Below, in pieces: positions 56,279-64,000 of a stretch of 64,000 bases of DNA. Positions within the stretch are counted from its first letter, which is position 1. Every line of letters starts with the position of its first letter. The stretch comes from Sphingomonas sp. HF-S4 (lineage in GTDB: Bacteria; Pseudomonadota; Alphaproteobacteria; Sphingomonadales; Sphingomonadaceae): contig NZ_JAWJEJ010000001.1 in the NCBI RefSeq assembly GCF_032911445.1, positions 3,348,001-3,412,000 of the forward strand, written 5' to 3'. The notes under the pieces are model-generated. The model was not told the DNA's origin. It saw only the letters and a list, made by a program, of their open reading frames with translations, and searched no databases. A program made the translations under genes and the position numbers.

Positions 56279-58690
56279 GTGGAAAGCAGTTTGATGATGG
56301 CCGTGCGGCTGTTCGAGGAGATCGAGCCGCTCGATCCCGGCCGGCGCGAGAAGCGGTTGACCAATGTGTCGCCCGCGATCGCCGCGCAGGTGCGCGCGCT
56401 GCTCGAAGGCGCGGCGCGGCGGGGGGTGCTCGACGGGCCTGCGCCCGAGATCGAAACCGCCGCCGCAGTCCCGGGCTGTTCGTTCGCCCCCGGCACGCAC
56501 GTGGGCCGGTTCGAGATCGTCGCGCCGATCGGCATGGGCGGGATGGGCGAGGTCTATCTCGCCGAGCGGCAGGATGCCGGCTTTACCCAGCGGGTCGCGA
56601 TCAAGCTGCTGCGCGTCGATTCGATGCTCAGCGCCGAGATGTTCGCGCGCGAGCGGCGGCTGCTCGCGCAGGTCGATCATCCCAACATCGCGCGGCTTAT
56701 CGATGGCGGGATCACGCCCGAGGGCCGGCCCTGGATGGCGATGGAATATATCGACGGCGAGCCGCTCGATCGCTGGTGCGAACATCACAACCCGCCGCTC
56801 GACACTCGGCTGCGGATCTTCGCGCAAATCTGCGAGGCGGTTTCGCACGCGCACGCCAATCTGATCGTCCATCGCGATCTCAAGCCCTCCAACGTGATGA
56901 TCGACGCGAACGGCCGCGCGCATTTGCTCGATTTCGGCGTCGCCAAGCTGCTCGCCGATGGCGGCGATGCGCTGGCGCAGACCCAGGCTTTGATCACCCC
57001 CGATTATGCCGCGCCCGAACAATTCGATACCGGACCGGTGACCACCGCGACCGACGTCCATGCGCTCGGCGCCTTGCTGTTCGAGCTGCTGACGGGGCGC
57101 CGGCCGTGGCAATCGGGCGGATCGCTCCCGACGATCGTCCGCCGCGTGGTGACCGAGGAACCGCCCCAGCCGAGCAAGGTCGCTGCGTCGCTCGACGATC
57201 CGCCGGTCCCGCCCGCGCGGCTCAAGGGCGATCTCGATGCGATCGTCGCCAAGGCGATGCGCAAGGAACCGGCACAGCGCTACGCCACGGTCGAGGCGCT
57301 GGCTGACGATCTCGATAGGGCGCGTACGCTGCGGCCGGTCCAGGCGCGACACGGCTCGCGGCGCTATGCGCTGGGCCGCTTCGTGCGGCGCAACCGCCTG
57401 CCGATCGGCGCGGTCGCGGCGGTGATCGTCGCGCTGCTGCTGGGCTCCGTGGCGTTCGCAATCCAGGCGCAACGCACCGCGGTCGAACGCGATCTCGCGC
57501 GAGCCGAGGCGCGACGATCCGACGCGATCGTCCAGACGCTGACGCTGATGCTCGGCACCAGCCCGAGCTCGGCCGACCTGACGGTCAAGCAATCGCTCGA
57601 CCAGTCCGCCGCGCGGATGCTCGCGCGGCTCGACGGCTCGGAACGATCGGGCGAGGCGGTGGGCGCGATGGCGGACCTGTTCATCAACATTCAGGATCCC
57701 AAGGGTGCCTTCGTGCTCTACAAGGGCGCACTCGACCGCGGCATCGGCCGCGACAGCGCGATATGGACCGCGCGGCTGCGTGCCGGGCTCGCCGATACGG
57801 CGATCTCGGTCGGCCAAAGCGAGATCGCGCCCAGGCTGCTCGATCAGGCCGACGCGGTGTTCCGCACCGATCCCGAACGCTATGGCGCCGATCTCGAGCA
57901 AGTGAAGCTGTCGCGCGCGGCGATCGCGCGCCGCAAGGGCGACTACGATACTGCATTGGCGCTGCTGTCCGCCGATCTGCCCACCGCCGAGCGGGCGTTC
58001 GCGGCCAACGACAGCGCGATGCTCACCCGCTACAACAACATGTTCGTCTACCTGATCGAAGCGAACCGCGGCGACGAGATACCGGCGCTGCTCGAACGGG
58101 TCGATCGCACGCTCGCCCATCCCGGCGCACGCGACATGATCCAGGCGTTCAACATCGATCAGCTCCGCGCGACCTGGCAGATCCGCCAGGGCAATGCCGC
58201 CGAGGGCGAGCGAATCGTCATCGGCGTGATCGAGCGCCGCCGCCGGCTGTTCGGCGAGAGCGCCGGGCTGGCGAGCGACCTGATGCAGCTCGGCAAGGCG
58301 CGGATTGCCAAGCGCGACTTCGTCGGCGCGGAAACTGCGTTGGTCGAATCGGAAACGCTGGCGGCGCGATACCTTGGGCCGATGGCGTTGCCGACGATCG
58401 TCATCAAGCTGGCTCTGGCGCAGACCAGCGCCGAGCGCGGCGACGTTCCGGCAGCGCAGGTCAAGCTGGCCGAGGCGATGAAGGCACTAGCGCCAATGCC
58501 GACGCCCAACCCACTCACCGGCCAGGCGGCGCTGACCGAGGCGGTAGTGGCGCTCAAGGCAGGGCGGAAGGGAGAGGCGCAGGCTGCCGCGGCGCGCGCC
58601 CGCACGAGCTTTGCGGCGATGGGCCCGTCGGGAAGCTTCGGGCTGACCGCGATCACGGCGATCGAGCAGCGGATCGCGGCGCTGCGGTAA
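56279..58690 (+). CDS. Serine/threonine protein kinase with C-terminal repeat domain
   Basis: 803 aa. A short N-terminal helical part precedes a complete Hanks-type kinase: P-loop IGMGGMGEVYLAER, Lys109 in VAIKLL, HRDLKPSN (H198, D200), DFG (D218) and a CPEQ-like YAAPEQF. A membrane helix follows (about 375-397, AVAAVIVALLLGSVAF), leaving about 400 residues with TPR-like helical repeats outside the cytoplasm. GTG 56279 gives the standard MESSL start with GGAG just upstream. An ECF sigma gene converges on it 6 bases away, the usual partner for this kinase class. Confidence 0.92.
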   Translation: MESSLMMAVRLFEEIEPLDPGRREKRLTNVSPAIAAQVRALLEGAARRGVLDGPAPEIETAAAVPGCSFAPGTHVGRFEIVAPIGMGGMGEVYLAERQDAGFTQRVAIKLLRVDSMLSAEMFARERRLLAQVDHPNIARLIDGGITPEGRPWMAMEYIDGEPLDRWCEHHNPPLDTRLRIFAQICEAVSHAHANLIVHRDLKPSNVMIDANGRAHLLDFGVAKLLADGGDALAQTQALITPDYAAPEQFDTGPVTTATDVHALGALLFELLTGRRPWQSGGSLPTIVRRVVTEEPPQPSKVAASLDDPPVPPARLKGDLDAIVAKAMRKEPAQRYATVEALADDLDRARTLRPVQARHGSRRYALGRFVRRNRLPIGAVAAVIVALLLGSVAFAIQAQRTAVERDLARAEARRSDAIVQTLTLMLGTSPSSADLTVKQSLDQSAARMLARLDGSERSGEAVGAMADLFINIQDPKGAFVLYKGALDRGIGRDSAIWTARLRAGLADTAISVGQSEIAPRLLDQADAVFRTDPERYGADLEQVKLSRAAIARRKGDYDTALALLSADLPTAERAFAANDSAMLTRYNNMFVYLIEANRGDEIPALLERVDRTLAHPGARDMIQAFNIDQLRATWQIRQGNAAEGERIVIGVIERRRRLFGESAGLASDLMQLGKARIAKRDFVGAETALVESETLAARYLGPMALPTIVIKLALAQTSAERGDVPAAQVKLAEAMKALAPMPTPNPLTGQAALTEAVVALKAGRKGEAQAAAARARTSFAAMGPSGSFGLTAITAIEQRIAALR

Positions 58691-58696
58691 ATCCGC

Positions 58697-59206
58697 TTAA
58701 TCCGCCACCGCCAGCCCACTGTAGAGGATCGCGCGTGCCTGCACCCAGAGGCGGCGCACGGTGCGGTCGGTGACGCCGAGCACAAAGCCGGTCTCGCGCT
58801 CGTCGAGCCCGGCGAAGAAGCGGCAATCGACCACTTGTGCGAGCCGCGGATCGGCGACTGCGAGGCGGCGCATCGCATCGCCCAGCCCGGCGAGTTCCGC
58901 GTCGTCCGCCGCGGTCGCAGCCTGCGATTCGATCGCGCGGGTATAGCCATGCACTTCGGCGGCGCGCTTGCCCGCCAGCCGCGCGCGCGCCGCGTCGATC
59001 ATGATGTGGCGCATCGCCGTCGCCGCGCAGCCAAGGAAGTGGCGGTCGCTGTCCCAATCGGTGCGCTGGCGGATCTTGAGATAGGCCTCGCTGATCAGCG
59101 CAGTCGCTTGGATCGTGTTGGGGCTGCCCGCGCGGCGATGCTCGCGCTGCGCGATGCGGTGCAGTTCGTCGTAGAGAACACGAATCAGCTCTTCGGACGA
59201 CTGCAT
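58697..59206 (-). CDS. ECF sigma factor, kinase-associated type (TIGR02999-like)
   Basis: 169 aa. Sigma-2 region ELIRVLYDELHRIAQREHRRAGS and TALISEAYLKI, sigma-4 region VVDCRFFAGLDERETGFVLGVTDRTVRRLW. This ECF group has no anti-sigma factor and typically sits next to a Ser/Thr kinase; activation by phosphorylation has been proposed for the group. No anti-sigma gene here either. ATG 59206 gives the standard MQSSEELI start; the frame extends 17 codons upstream to 59257. Confidence 0.9.
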   Translation of the reverse strand: MQSSEELIRVLYDELHRIAQREHRRAGSPNTIQATALISEAYLKIRQRTDWDSDRHFLGCAATAMRHIMIDAARARLAGKRAAEVHGYTRAIESQAATAADDAELAGLGDAMRRLAVADPRLAQVVDCRFFAGLDERETGFVLGVTDRTVRRLWVQARAILYSGLAVAD

Positions 59207-59334
59207 TCCAGCAACATCCCAGCCATATTTCACAACGGCAAGTGCAAAGTCGTGCATGTGCGCGGATCGGCATGTCCGCTTCGCCGCGCCGCGCCCGTCT
59301 AGCGTGGCGAGGTTTCCGCTAGGGGAGGACGAAG

Positions 59335-59922
59335 ATGCGACATGCGATGGCTATCTGCACGGCATTGGGGCTGGGACTGGCGCTGGCCGGCTGCGGGGGC
59401 GGCACCACGCCCGACGACGTCCCGAGCACGACCGTGGAGGCGGCCGCCGATCCGGATCCGTGCAGCCTGATGACCGGGGAAGAAATGACCGCGATCACTA
59501 CCGACCGGGTGACCGCTACCCGCCGTGACGGCGTATCGTGCACCTATCGCAGCGCGCCCGATGACGGCGTCCAGGTCACCGTGCGCGCGAGCGGCGGCGC
59601 CAAGGCGATGGAAGTCGTCCACCGGACCACCGAGATGCTCGGCGGAATGGGCGGCGCCATCGCCGACCAGGGTGGCGCGGGTGCCGATGTCGCCGGGATG
59701 CTCAAGAAGGACATGTCCGCCGCCCCCAAGCTCGGCGACGAAGCGGCCTGGGGAGCGAACGACACGCTGTCGGTACGCAAGGGCGACGGTTTCGTCGAAG
59801 TGACGCCGCCGCTGATGCACGATCCGGCTAATCACAGCGGCTACCCGCTGATCGGCAAGGCGGAGAAGCGCAAGATCGCCGAGGCGGTGGCGGCGAAATT
59901 GCTCGCCAAGCTGCCGCACTAA
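59335..59922 (+). CDS. Secreted lipoprotein, unknown
   Basis: 195 aa. Lipobox LAGC (Cys20) followed by a Gly/Thr-rich linker, then a domain with two further cysteines (PDPCSLMTGEEM, GVSCTYRS) reminiscent of DUF3558-type lipoproteins, but the match is weak. Strong ribosome site AGGGGAGGA before the ATG. Divergent from the ECF sigma gene by 128 bases, so it could be a target of that sigma factor; that is speculation. Confidence 0.75.
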   Translation: MRHAMAICTALGLGLALAGCGGGTTPDDVPSTTVEAAADPDPCSLMTGEEMTAITTDRVTATRRDGVSCTYRSAPDDGVQVTVRASGGAKAMEVVHRTTEMLGGMGGAIADQGGAGADVAGMLKKDMSAAPKLGDEAAWGANDTLSVRKGDGFVEVTPPLMHDPANHSGYPLIGKAEKRKIAEAVAAKLLAKLPH

Positions 59923-59973
59923 GCACCGGTTCGGCGCAGCCCGTCGACGCCCGCTCGCCACCACGCGATCCGC

Positions 59974-61863
59974 TCAATCGCGCGCCGCGCCGATCCGGGA
60001 CACGCCGATCGAGGCGGGATCGCCGATGTCGATCGGGACCAGCCCGAACTTCATCCGCCACGGCGCGGTCGGATCGTTGCCGAACATCGTATACCAATAG
60101 CGGCCCTGCTTGTCGGCGAAGGCAGTGCCATGCCCGCCGTGCGGCGCGCCCATCCGGCGCTGGCTGTACGGGCCGAACAGCGTCTTCGAGGTGCCGTACA
60201 TCATGTCGTAGGTGCCGTGGGTCCGCAGCGGTCCGTGCCATTCGGCGCCGGTTAGGAAATAGACGCCGTTCACCTTGATGAGGCCGTTGCCTTCATAGCC
60301 GACATGGTCGCCGTCTACATCGACCAGCTTGCGCACCGGGCCGTCGAAGCCGTCGCCCTTGGCGTTGAGCTTGGCGATGTTGCCGCCCCCCCACAGGAAA
60401 TAGAGCCCGTCGTCATCTTCGAACGGGAAGCCGTCGATCCCGTCGACCAGATAGCTCTTGGTGACATTGGCATAGGGGCCCTCGGCCCTGCCACTGGTCG
60501 AACGATAGAGCCAGGTCTTGCCGCCGACCCCGCGCTCCATCACCGAGAATGCGAGATAATAGGTCTTGTCGCGTTCGACCCATTTGATCTCGGGCGCCCA
60601 GAGCTCGGCGATGTTCTTGCCGAAATCATAGCCCATGCCTTCCCAGCGCCAGACGAAGCCGGCGTCAGACCAGGTCTTCAAGTCGGTCGAGCGCCACAGC
60701 TTCACCCCGCCCTCGGGCCGGTGATAGCCGTAGCCGTCGAGCGTGCCGACGAGATAGTAATAGCCGTCGCCGCCGAGCGTTACCGACGGATCGCGCATGG
60801 TCTCGCTGGTGATCAGCGCCTTCCGCGCGGCGACCGCGCTGTCCTCGGTGATCACCGAGGCGGCCTGGCGCAGCCGGCCATCGGGCGCGCGCTCGAGCGG
60901 GACCAGCCCGACCTGCTCGCAGAACAGCGCGAAGCCGTCGTCGCATTTGGGGTTGTACGCCGCGGCGAGCCTGCCCTCGCCGAGCTTGACCAGCGACGCG
61001 CGGCCGGCATGCGGCACGGCGAGCGCGCGCATGCTGAACGGGCCATAGGGCGTCGGGCCCTCGGCGACGAACAGGTCCTCGGTCGCGGTGCGCATCCGGC
61101 CGGTGACTTCGCTCGCGGCGAGGACGTATTTGTCGCCGTCGCGAACCATCGTTGCGTCGCTGCGGCCGACGCGCGTGCGAACGGGCCAGTCCTTGCCGAC
61201 CGGCGGGTGCTTGGCGAATTGCGCCTGGTCGGGCTTGAGGAAGCGCGGTGCCTCGGCGAGCTTCTGGAACCCTAGGGCAAGCTTCGCGATGTAGCCACCG
61301 CCCCAGAGCAGATAGCCCGGCCCGTCGCCGTCGACGAACAGCGATGCGTCTGGCACGTCCTCGACCAGGCACGGCGAGGCCGCGAAAGCACCGCCGGGCG
61401 TGGTGCCGATCGCGATACGCGCGCAGCCTGTCTTGTCGGAGAAGGCGAGGTAGAGCTTGCCCCCGGCGACGGTAACCGAGGGCGCGAGATAGCGCTCGGA
61501 TATGTCGCCCGGCGCGATGCCGTTGCCCGCGATCTTGGCAGGCCCCCAGTTCGTCCACGCCTTGCCGTCCTTCGACGTCCACAGTTCGACACCGTGGCGC
61601 GGCGCGTTACGCAGGCTCGTGCCGGTGAGGATCCAGCCGCCATCCGCGGTGCGCGCGACCGAGGCATCACCGATCGGCCGCTCCGAGAAGAGCGACGCGA
61701 CCGGCTTGGCGTCCGGCCCCGGCATCACCGTGGCGTTGCGGTCCATCGAGGGATGATCGGCGAAGATATCATCGGCGACGCCCTTGGCGGGGGCCTGGGC
61801 AGCGGCCGGCATCGCGAGCAGCGAGGCCAGCGCAGGGATCAGCAGCGAACGGTGCATGGTCAT
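59974..61863 (-). CDS. Family 43-like glycoside hydrolase, secreted
   Basis: 629 aa with signal peptide (MPAAAQA cleavage). Two five-bladed-propeller-like halves: the first has SLFVDGDGPGYLLWGGGYIAKL, the second MRDPSVTLGGDGYYYLVGT, FEDDDGLYFLWGGGNIAKL and GPLRTHGTYDMM. GH43 members act on arabino/xylo-oligosaccharides or galactans; here the substrate is unknown. It overlaps the upstream hydrolase by four bases (ATGA) in an operon with a sulfatase, so a sulfated polysaccharide is likely. ATG 61863 is taken; ATG 61857 is an alternative. Confidence 0.85.
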   Translation of the reverse strand: MTMHRSLLIPALASLLAMPAAAQAPAKGVADDIFADHPSMDRNATVMPGPDAKPVASLFSERPIGDASVARTADGGWILTGTSLRNAPRHGVELWTSKDGKAWTNWGPAKIAGNGIAPGDISERYLAPSVTVAGGKLYLAFSDKTGCARIAIGTTPGGAFAASPCLVEDVPDASLFVDGDGPGYLLWGGGYIAKLALGFQKLAEAPRFLKPDQAQFAKHPPVGKDWPVRTRVGRSDATMVRDGDKYVLAASEVTGRMRTATEDLFVAEGPTPYGPFSMRALAVPHAGRASLVKLGEGRLAAAYNPKCDDGFALFCEQVGLVPLERAPDGRLRQAASVITEDSAVAARKALITSETMRDPSVTLGGDGYYYLVGTLDGYGYHRPEGGVKLWRSTDLKTWSDAGFVWRWEGMGYDFGKNIAELWAPEIKWVERDKTYYLAFSVMERGVGGKTWLYRSTSGRAEGPYANVTKSYLVDGIDGFPFEDDDGLYFLWGGGNIAKLNAKGDGFDGPVRKLVDVDGDHVGYEGNGLIKVNGVYFLTGAEWHGPLRTHGTYDMMYGTSKTLFGPYSQRRMGAPHGGHGTAFADKQGRYWYTMFGNDPTAPWRMKFGLVPIDIGDPASIGVSRIGAARD

Positions 61864-62981
61864 TTCTTCTGCAATGCCTCGAAGTCGTCGATCCACGCAT
61901 AGTTCGCCGCGGCGCTGCCGTCCGCGTTCTTGCGCACCGTCGCGGGGGCGAACACGCTGTTGAGCAGCCACGGCACCTTCTTGGGTCCCCACTCTGCCGA
62001 CATCGAACTGCCCTGCTTGAAGCCATAGGTCGCCACCGCGAGCCGGCCGGTGTCGCGGAAACGCTTCATCTGGTTGGCGAGATAATGCTTCCGGCTCTCA
62101 AACCACGGGCTCTGCGCCAGGAAATCATCCCATTGGGCCTTGGGGAACGGGGTCTCGAGCGCTGCCTTAATGATCTGCCAGTTCTGCGCGGTGCGCGGCG
62201 CGCCGTACTTGTCGGCAAAGGCGGCGGGCACCGGCTTTTCCATGTTCGCCTGCCACCACCAGACCAGCGAGAATTCGGTGACGATGAAGGTCTGCTCGGG
62301 GCGCATCCGCGGCAGGATATAGTCGAGGAAGGGCTTCGATTCCTCGATCGCGCGCATATGCGGGTGGATGTTGACCCCATCGATATCGGGCGTCGCCTTT
62401 ACGAAGGCGAGCCAGCGCTCGGTCGCCTTGGTCTGCCAGGCGGGGCGCTCCATATGGTTGAGCGCGCCCATATAGAGCCGCGTCTTGCACGCGCCCGGGC
62501 AATGCGCCGTACGATAGGCGATCACCCGCTGGGCGAGGCCTTCGTAGAACGCGTTGAAATTGTCGTTCCAGTCCTCCTTCCGGCTCTCGATGAAGGGCTC
62601 GTTGCCGATCACCAGCATGTCGACCTTGCCCATCACCAGCGGCAGCACTGCATCGGTGCGCGCGATCTGTTTGTCATATTCGGCGCTGCCGAACTTGGGG
62701 AAGGCGACCCGGTTGTACGGATATTTGAGCGTCAGGATCGTCTTGTAACCGCGCGCGCGGGCCTCGAGGATGGTCTTGACCGCGCCGTGCTCCGCGGCAC
62801 CCGCGCGATCGACCTGCGGCATCGGCAGGAAGATCCGGACCCACTTGGCATCGGCCTTTTCGAGATCGCGATAATCCACGTCCTCGAAATGCTCGTTATA
62901 GTTGGCGCCGATCGCGCCCTGCGCCAGCGCCGGGCCGGCACTGGCGAGCAGCGCCGCGCAGAGAATCAACAGCTTCCGCAT
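61860..62981 (-). CDS. Glycoside hydrolase-like protein, TIM-barrel type
   Basis: 373 aa with signal peptide (PALAQG). A (beta/alpha)8-type fold is suggested by KYPYNRV, VDMLVIGNEPF, YMGALNHMERP, VNIHPHM and FIVTEFSLVWWWQ. Glu in GNEP (acid/base) and Glu in VTEFS (nucleophile) are placed as in clan GH-A, but the exact family (GH5/GH39/other) is unclear. ATG 62981 is preferred since GGGGAG lies 6 bases upstream. Operon partner of the GH43-like and sulfatase genes. Confidence 0.72.
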   Translation of the reverse strand: MRKLLILCAALLASAGPALAQGAIGANYNEHFEDVDYRDLEKADAKWVRIFLPMPQVDRAGAAEHGAVKTILEARARGYKTILTLKYPYNRVAFPKFGSAEYDKQIARTDAVLPLVMGKVDMLVIGNEPFIESRKEDWNDNFNAFYEGLAQRVIAYRTAHCPGACKTRLYMGALNHMERPAWQTKATERWLAFVKATPDIDGVNIHPHMRAIEESKPFLDYILPRMRPEQTFIVTEFSLVWWWQANMEKPVPAAFADKYGAPRTAQNWQIIKAALETPFPKAQWDDFLAQSPWFESRKHYLANQMKRFRDTGRLAVATYGFKQGSSMSAEWGPKKVPWLLNSVFAPATVRKNADGSAAANYAWIDDFEALQKK

Positions 62982-62998
62982 CGCTTCACTCCCCTTGG

Positions 62999-64000
62999 TC
63001 ACGGACGGCTGCGGCCGCCCTTTTCTATTCTGTCGAGCCAGGCGGCGAGCATGCGCGCGCGATCGGACAGCTTGGCAGTCAGATCGACGGTTTCGCCGGG
63101 ATCACGCGCGAGATCGTAGAGCTGGTCGCGTGGACTCGTGCCGATCGCGTTGCCGTGGAATTCGTGCGGGGCGACGCTGCCACGGATAAGCTTCCAGTCG
63201 CCGGCGCGGATCGCGAGGATGCGCTCGCCGCTGCTCGCCACCGTCGTGCCGGTGGTGACCATCAGCTTGGTGTCCTCGATCACATGGTCGCGCCCTCGCC
63301 CGGCCTTGCCGAGCAGCGCGTCGAGCATGTCGAGGCTGTCGACCGCCACGTCGCGCGGTAAGGGTTCGCCGACCAGCGCGGCCAAGGACGCGACCAGATC
63401 GACATGATCGACCAGCGCGCGCGAGACCTGCCCCGCGCGGACCTGACCGGGCCAGCAGGTGATCATCGGCACGCGGGTGCCACCTTCGTAGATCGCATAT
63501 TTGCCGCTGCGATACGGCCCGGCCGGCTGGTGGTCGCCTGCCAGCTCGACTGCCTGGTCCTGATAGCCGTCAAACAGGATCGGGCCATTGTCGCTGCTGA
63601 AGACGATCAGCGTATCGTCGGCGATGCCCAGCGCGTCGAGCGTTGCCGTCAGCTGGCCCACCATCCAGTCGAGCTGAAGGATCGTGTCGCCGCGCGCGCC
63701 CATCCCGGACTTGCCGGCGAAGCGCGGATGCGGCGCGCGCGGCACGTGCGGCTCGTTGACCGCGAAATAGAGGAAGAAGGGGGCGTCCTTGTGCTGCTCG
63801 ATATAGGTCGTCGCCTTGGCGAGCAGAAGGTCGCTCAGATCCTCGTCCTTCCAGCGCGCCGCCTTGCCCCCGGTCATGAAACCGATCCGCCCGATGCCAT
63901 TGACGATCGCGTTCGAATGCTCGGCATCGCCGGCGACGTGGAGCTGGTCGGGGTTGTCGGCGCCGGTCGGCTCGTCGCCGATCCTTGTCTTGTAGTCCAC
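62999..64000 (-). CDS. Sulfatase, arylsulfatase family, 5' end cut by window
   Basis: Last 333 residues of a type I sulfatase; the N-terminal part with the C-x-P-S-R formylglycine motif is off the window. Seen are FAVNEPHVPRAPHPRF, the IVFSSDNGP metal/catalytic segment, EGGTRVPMITCWPG and the C-terminal LYDLARDPGETVDL. It removes sulfate esters, likely from an algal-type polysaccharide together with the two hydrolases downstream. First gene seen of this operon; the start lies beyond 64000. Confidence 0.92.
   Translation of the reverse strand: MDYKTRIGDEPTGADNPDQLHVAGDAEHSNAIVNGIGRIGFMTGGKAARWKDEDLSDLLLAKATTYIEQHKDAPFFLYFAVNEPHVPRAPHPRFAGKSGMGARGDTILQLDWMVGQLTATLDALGIADDTLIVFSSDNGPILFDGYQDQAVELAGDHQPAGPYRSGKYAIYEGGTRVPMITCWPGQVRAGQVSRALVDHVDLVASLAALVGEPLPRDVAVDSLDMLDALLGKAGRGRDHVIEDTKLMVTTGTTVASSGERILAIRAGDWKLIRGSVAPHEFHGNAIGTSPRDQLYDLARDPGETVDLTAKLSDRARMLAAWLDRIEKGGRSRP

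Overview
The window is high-GC chromosomal DNA of an alphaproteobacterium, most likely a sphingomonad (Sphingomonas or a close relative). Pointers are the gene order bamE / ubiquinol-cytochrome c chaperone / yceD, an NfrB-like glycosyltransferase, TonB-dependent receptors, RcnB- and DUF1801-type proteins, ATGA gene overlaps, and short palindromes of the type GTCATCCCGGC-loop-GCCGGGATGAC. This is inference from gene content; no 16S gene is present. Coding density is very high, no gap over 300 bases lacks a gene, and I see no rRNA, CRISPR array, transposase, integrase or prophage.

Layout. 1-9.4 kb: partial glycosyltransferase, then bacterial alpha-2-macroglobulin plus penicillin-binding protein 1C, a periplasmic defence/repair pair. 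9.5-12.5 kb: RcnB-like protein, bamE, cytochrome bc1 chaperone, yceD and an unknown membrane protein. 12.5-16.8 kb: TetR regulator divergent from a TonB-dependent receptor and an MFS transporter, with an operator-like palindrome inside the receptor promoter. 16.8-20.8 kb: a secreted unknown, prfC, a ParDE-like toxin-antitoxin pair, an aldose epimerase and a DUF1801 protein. 20.8-26.6 kb: SDR, pheT, pheS, LysE exporter, rplT, rpmI. 26.8-36.2 kb: AsmA-like protein, HisN-type phosphatase, outer-membrane phospholipase A, secreted peroxiredoxin, diguanylate cyclase, two tiny membrane ORFs behind a possible sigma-54 promoter, a stress-type SDR behind an EcfG-like promoter, YbhB, an FMN reductase and a degenerate receiver.

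36.3-48.1 kb: corA-like, truncated siroheme synthase, lysA, small lipoprotein and argH in one minus-strand run; a TlpA-like lipoprotein; an orphan chemoreceptor with a strongly folded leader; tRNA-Gln; ppx/gppA, rlmE, rpoZ and a phospholipase D protein. 47.4-52.3 kb: TetR and a three-gene tripartite efflux operon (outer-membrane factor, EmrA, EmrB) with two near-identical operator palindromes. 52.4-56.1 kb: ydbH-ynbE-ydbL, an envelope lipid-transport type operon. 56.3-59.2 kb: Ser/Thr kinase convergent with its typical ECF sigma partner. 59.3-64 kb: a lipoprotein, then the end of a polysaccharide-degradation cluster (GH43-like protein, a second glycoside hydrolase, a sulfatase cut by the window end).

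Most content is ordinary sphingomonad core and accessory genome. The points I think most deserve a second look are the folded leader of the chemoreceptor mRNA, the tiny-ORF pair with its two stress-type promoters, the paired TetR operators with a probably leaderless regulator mRNA, the truncated CysG, and the sulfatase/glycosidase operon at the right edge.
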